The position numbers and the translations under genes are program-made. From the NCBI GenBank assembly GCA_030616825.1, contig JAUWWO010000023.1, positions 1 to 6,590 on the forward strand: 6,590 nucleotides of DNA, read 5' to 3'. This DNA is from Candidatus Margulisiibacteriota bacterium. GTDB taxonomy: Bacteria; Margulisbacteria; WOR-1; JAUWWO01. The notes beneath the pieces are model-generated. The model saw only the letters and a program-made list of their open reading frames with translations, did not search any database and was not told the origin of the DNA. Shown here in pieces: positions 4,786-6,590 of the stretch; positions within the stretch are counted from its first letter, which is position 1, and each line of letters starts with the position of its first letter.

Positions 4786-6590
4786 TTACTTATTTTTCTT
4801 GTCTTTGTCTTCTTTTATTTCGTAGTCGGCATCAATGGTTTTGCCTTCAGGACCTTTTTCCTCTTTTCTGCCTTCGGCGGACTCTTGCTTTTCTCCTCCC
4901 GGGGCTTGTTCCCCAGTTTTGTATAGCTTAGATGATACTTCGAAGATATCACGCTGCAGGATCTCCATTGCATTTTTTATTGCCTCAGCATCCTTGCCAC
5001 TTAAAGCAGTTTTTAAGTTTGAAATGCTTTGTTCGACTTTTTCCTTAAGAGATTTATCGATTTTGTCTCCAGCGTCTTTCAGGGTTTTCTCGGCAGTGTA
5101 AGCCAGTCCATCTGCCTGATTGCGGACATCTGCTTCTTCGTGTTTCTTTTTGTCCTCTGTTTCATGGGATTGTGCTTCCTTGCGCATCTTCTCCACTTCT
5201 TCTTTTGATAGTCCTGAAGAAGCAGTTATGGTGATCTTTTGTTCTTTTCCTGTTCCCTTGTCTTTTGCTGAGACGTTTAAAATCCCGTTTCGATCGATGT
5301 CAAAAGATACCTCAATCTGCGGGATTCCGCGTGGGGCAGGGGGTATTCCCACAAGGTGGAATCTCCCTAGGGGGCGGTTATCGCCGGCCATGGAGCGTTC
5401 TCCTTGAAGCACGTGTACCTCTACAGAAGTTTGTCCATCTGCTGCGGTTGTGAAGGTTTCACTTTTGGAAGTGGGTATTGTAGTATTCCTGGATATTAGA
5501 GGTGTCATAATACTGCCAAGGGTTTCTATCCCCAAAGAGAGTGGTGTGACGTCCAGCAGGACCAATTCCTTTACTTCTCCTGCAAGCACTCCTCCCTGGA
5601 TAGCTGCTCCAATAGCAACTACTTCATCGGGATTAACCCCTTTGTGTGGTTCACGTTTAAAAAGTGTTTTAACGCCCTCCTGCAGCTTTGGCATTCTTGT
5701 TTGTCCGCCGACCAGCACAACTTCGTCGATTTTTTGAGGAGTCAGTTTTGCATCCGAAAGGGCTGTTTCGCATGGATGTTTGGTTCTGTCGAGTAGATCG
5801 TCGACCAGATGTTCTAGTTTTGCCCTGCCCAGTTTCATAAGCAGGTGTTTGGGACCAGTTTGATCAGCAGTTATAAAAGGAAGGTTGATTTCAGTTTCAA
5901 GGGTTGTGGAGAGTTCGCACTTTGCTTTTTCTGCGGCTTCCTTGAGGCGTTGCAGTGCCATCCTGTCTTCTTTGAGGTCAACCCCTGTATCCTTTTTAAA
6001 TTCGGAAACGATCCAGCTTATGATCTTTTGATCCAGATCGTCTCCACCGAGATGCGTGTCTCCATTGGTAGCAAGTACTTTACACCCTCCTTCTTCCCAG
6101 ACCTCAAGTATTGATATATCAAATGTTCCTCCTCCAAAGTCAAATACAGCTATATGTTCATCTTTTTTCTTTTCCAATCCATAAGCAAGAGATGCTGCAG
6201 TGGGCTCATTTATTATTCGCATTACCTCAAGCCCTGCAATTGTTCCTGCGTCTTTGGTTGCTTGCCGCTGACTGTCATTAAAATAGGCCGGGACAGTGAT
6301 CACTGCTTTGTTTACCGGTTCACCAAGGTATGCCTCTGCATCGGCTTTTATCTTCTGGAGTATCATTGCAGAGAGCTCTGGTGGGGAATAGGTTTTATCT
6401 CCTAGAGCTACAAGTGCTTCTCCTTTTGGGCCTTGGATGATCTTATAGGGAACGAGTTTCAATTCTTGCGGTATCTCATCGAGCCGCCTTCCCATGAATC
6501 TCTTTATGGAAAAGATGGTATTTTCAGGGTTACTTACTGCCTGTCTTTTAGCTACGCGGCCAACAGTGCGGCTTCCATCCTTGCCAAAGG
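4786..6590 (-). CDS. dnaK: Chaperone protein DnaK (Hsp70), N terminus cut by the window edge
   Basis: About 600 residues are visible and roughly the first 41 are missing, consistent with a normal full length near 640. The frame is open to the window edge and reads [20 protein letters not shown] before the Met at 6495, which aligns to about Tyr42 of E. coli DnaK; that Met is therefore internal. Nucleotide-binding-domain motifs present are [17 protein letters not shown] (visible residues 99-115), [14 protein letters not shown], the phosphate motif [10 protein letters not shown] and [13 protein letters not shown]. The interdomain linker is [15 protein letters not shown] (about 345-359), followed by the substrate-binding beta domain and helical lid. 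The missing part would hold the first phosphate loop (IGIDLGTTNS). The tail is highly charged ([15 protein letters not shown]) and lacks a eukaryotic EEVD end. It heads the visible dnaK-dnaJ-rsmE unit; grpE, hrcA or a heat-shock promoter, if present, lie outside. Confidence 0.98.
   Translation of the reverse strand, partial: FGKDGSRTVGRVAKRQAVSNPENTIFSIKRFMGRRLDEIPQELKLVPYKIIQGPKGEALVALGDKTYSPPELSAMILQKIKADAEAYLGEPVNKAVITVPAYFNDSQRQATKDAGTIAGLEVMRIINEPTAASLAYGLEKKKDEHIAVFDFGGGTFDISILEVWEEGGCKVLATNGDTHLGGDDLDQKIISWIVSEFKKDTGVDLKEDRMALQRLKEAAEKAKCELSTTLETEINLPFITADQTGPKHLLMKLGRAKLEHLVDDLLDRTKHPCETALSDAKLTPQKIDEVVLVGGQTRMPKLQEGVKTLFKREPHKGVNPDEVVAIGAAIQGGVLAGEVKELVLLDVTPLSLGIETLGSIMTPLISRNTTIPTSKSETFTTAADGQTSVEVHVLQGERSMAGDNRPLGRFHLVGIPPAPRGIPQIEVSFDIDRNGILNVSAKDKGTGKEQKITITASSGLSKEEVEKMRKEAQSHETEDKKKHEEADVRNQADGLAYTAEKTLKDAGDKIDKSLKEKVEQSISNLKTALSGKDAEAIKNAMEILQRDIFEVSSKLYKTGEQAPGGEKQESAEGRKEEKGPEGKTIDADYEIKEDKDKKNK

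Noticed and set aside
6154..6405. Plus-strand reading frame of 83 codons antisense to dnaK
   Set aside because: Long open frames opposite dnaK are a common annotation artefact. The Cys-rich, low-complexity translation shows no domain.

Overview
This is a bacterial chromosomal window of moderate GC, packed almost completely with housekeeping genes. All of them read on the minus strand except one plus-strand hydrolase gene. The gene set (DnaK, DnaJ with four CxxCxGxG modules, RsmE, MtaB, TsaC/Sua5) is bacterial. Stop-start overlaps of 4 bp and a compact layout suggest a small or streamlined genome. The backbone order dnaK-dnaJ-(prmA)-rsmE-mtaB is the arrangement known from Firmicutes heat-shock operons and seen in various other phyla. 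I cannot name the phylum from the sequence; an uncultured Gram-negative-type lineage such as Omnitrophota would fit, but this is only an impression.

Read in the direction of minus-strand transcription (right to left): a 5'-truncated dnaK (about 600 residues visible, roughly 41 missing) ends 7 bp before dnaJ. dnaJ overlaps rsmE by a GTGA stop-start junction. rsmE then runs into a compact two-hairpin palindrome (2895-2954), which it shares tail to tail with a plus-strand secreted alpha/beta hydrolase gene (1922-2902). The hydrolase start codon sits one base from the divergent mtaB start (1920). mtaB, a nitroreductase-family gene and the first 31 codons of tsaC/sua5 follow, chained by two ATGA overlaps.

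Functionally there are two blocks. dnaK-dnaJ-rsmE is the chaperone/ribosome-maintenance block: Hsp70, its co-chaperone, and a 16S rRNA methyltransferase. mtaB-nitroreductase-tsaC is a second minus-strand block. Its outer members act on one nucleotide, A37 of ANN-decoding tRNAs: TsaC makes the threonylcarbamoyl donor for t6A, and MtaB later adds the methylthio group to give ms2t6A.

The most interesting points are these. The hydrolase gene lies opposite in orientation between rsmE and mtaB, genes that are normally co-directional neighbours. A very good extended -10 promoter for mtaB lies inside the hydrolase signal-peptide codons. The palindrome supplies the TAG stop codon of both convergent genes and shows compensatory changes in its two hairpins. 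Two short tandem repeats in mtaB have unit lengths that are not multiples of three. I see no RNA gene, CRISPR array, insertion sequence or new multi-gene defence system here. No gene-free stretch exceeds 44 bp.
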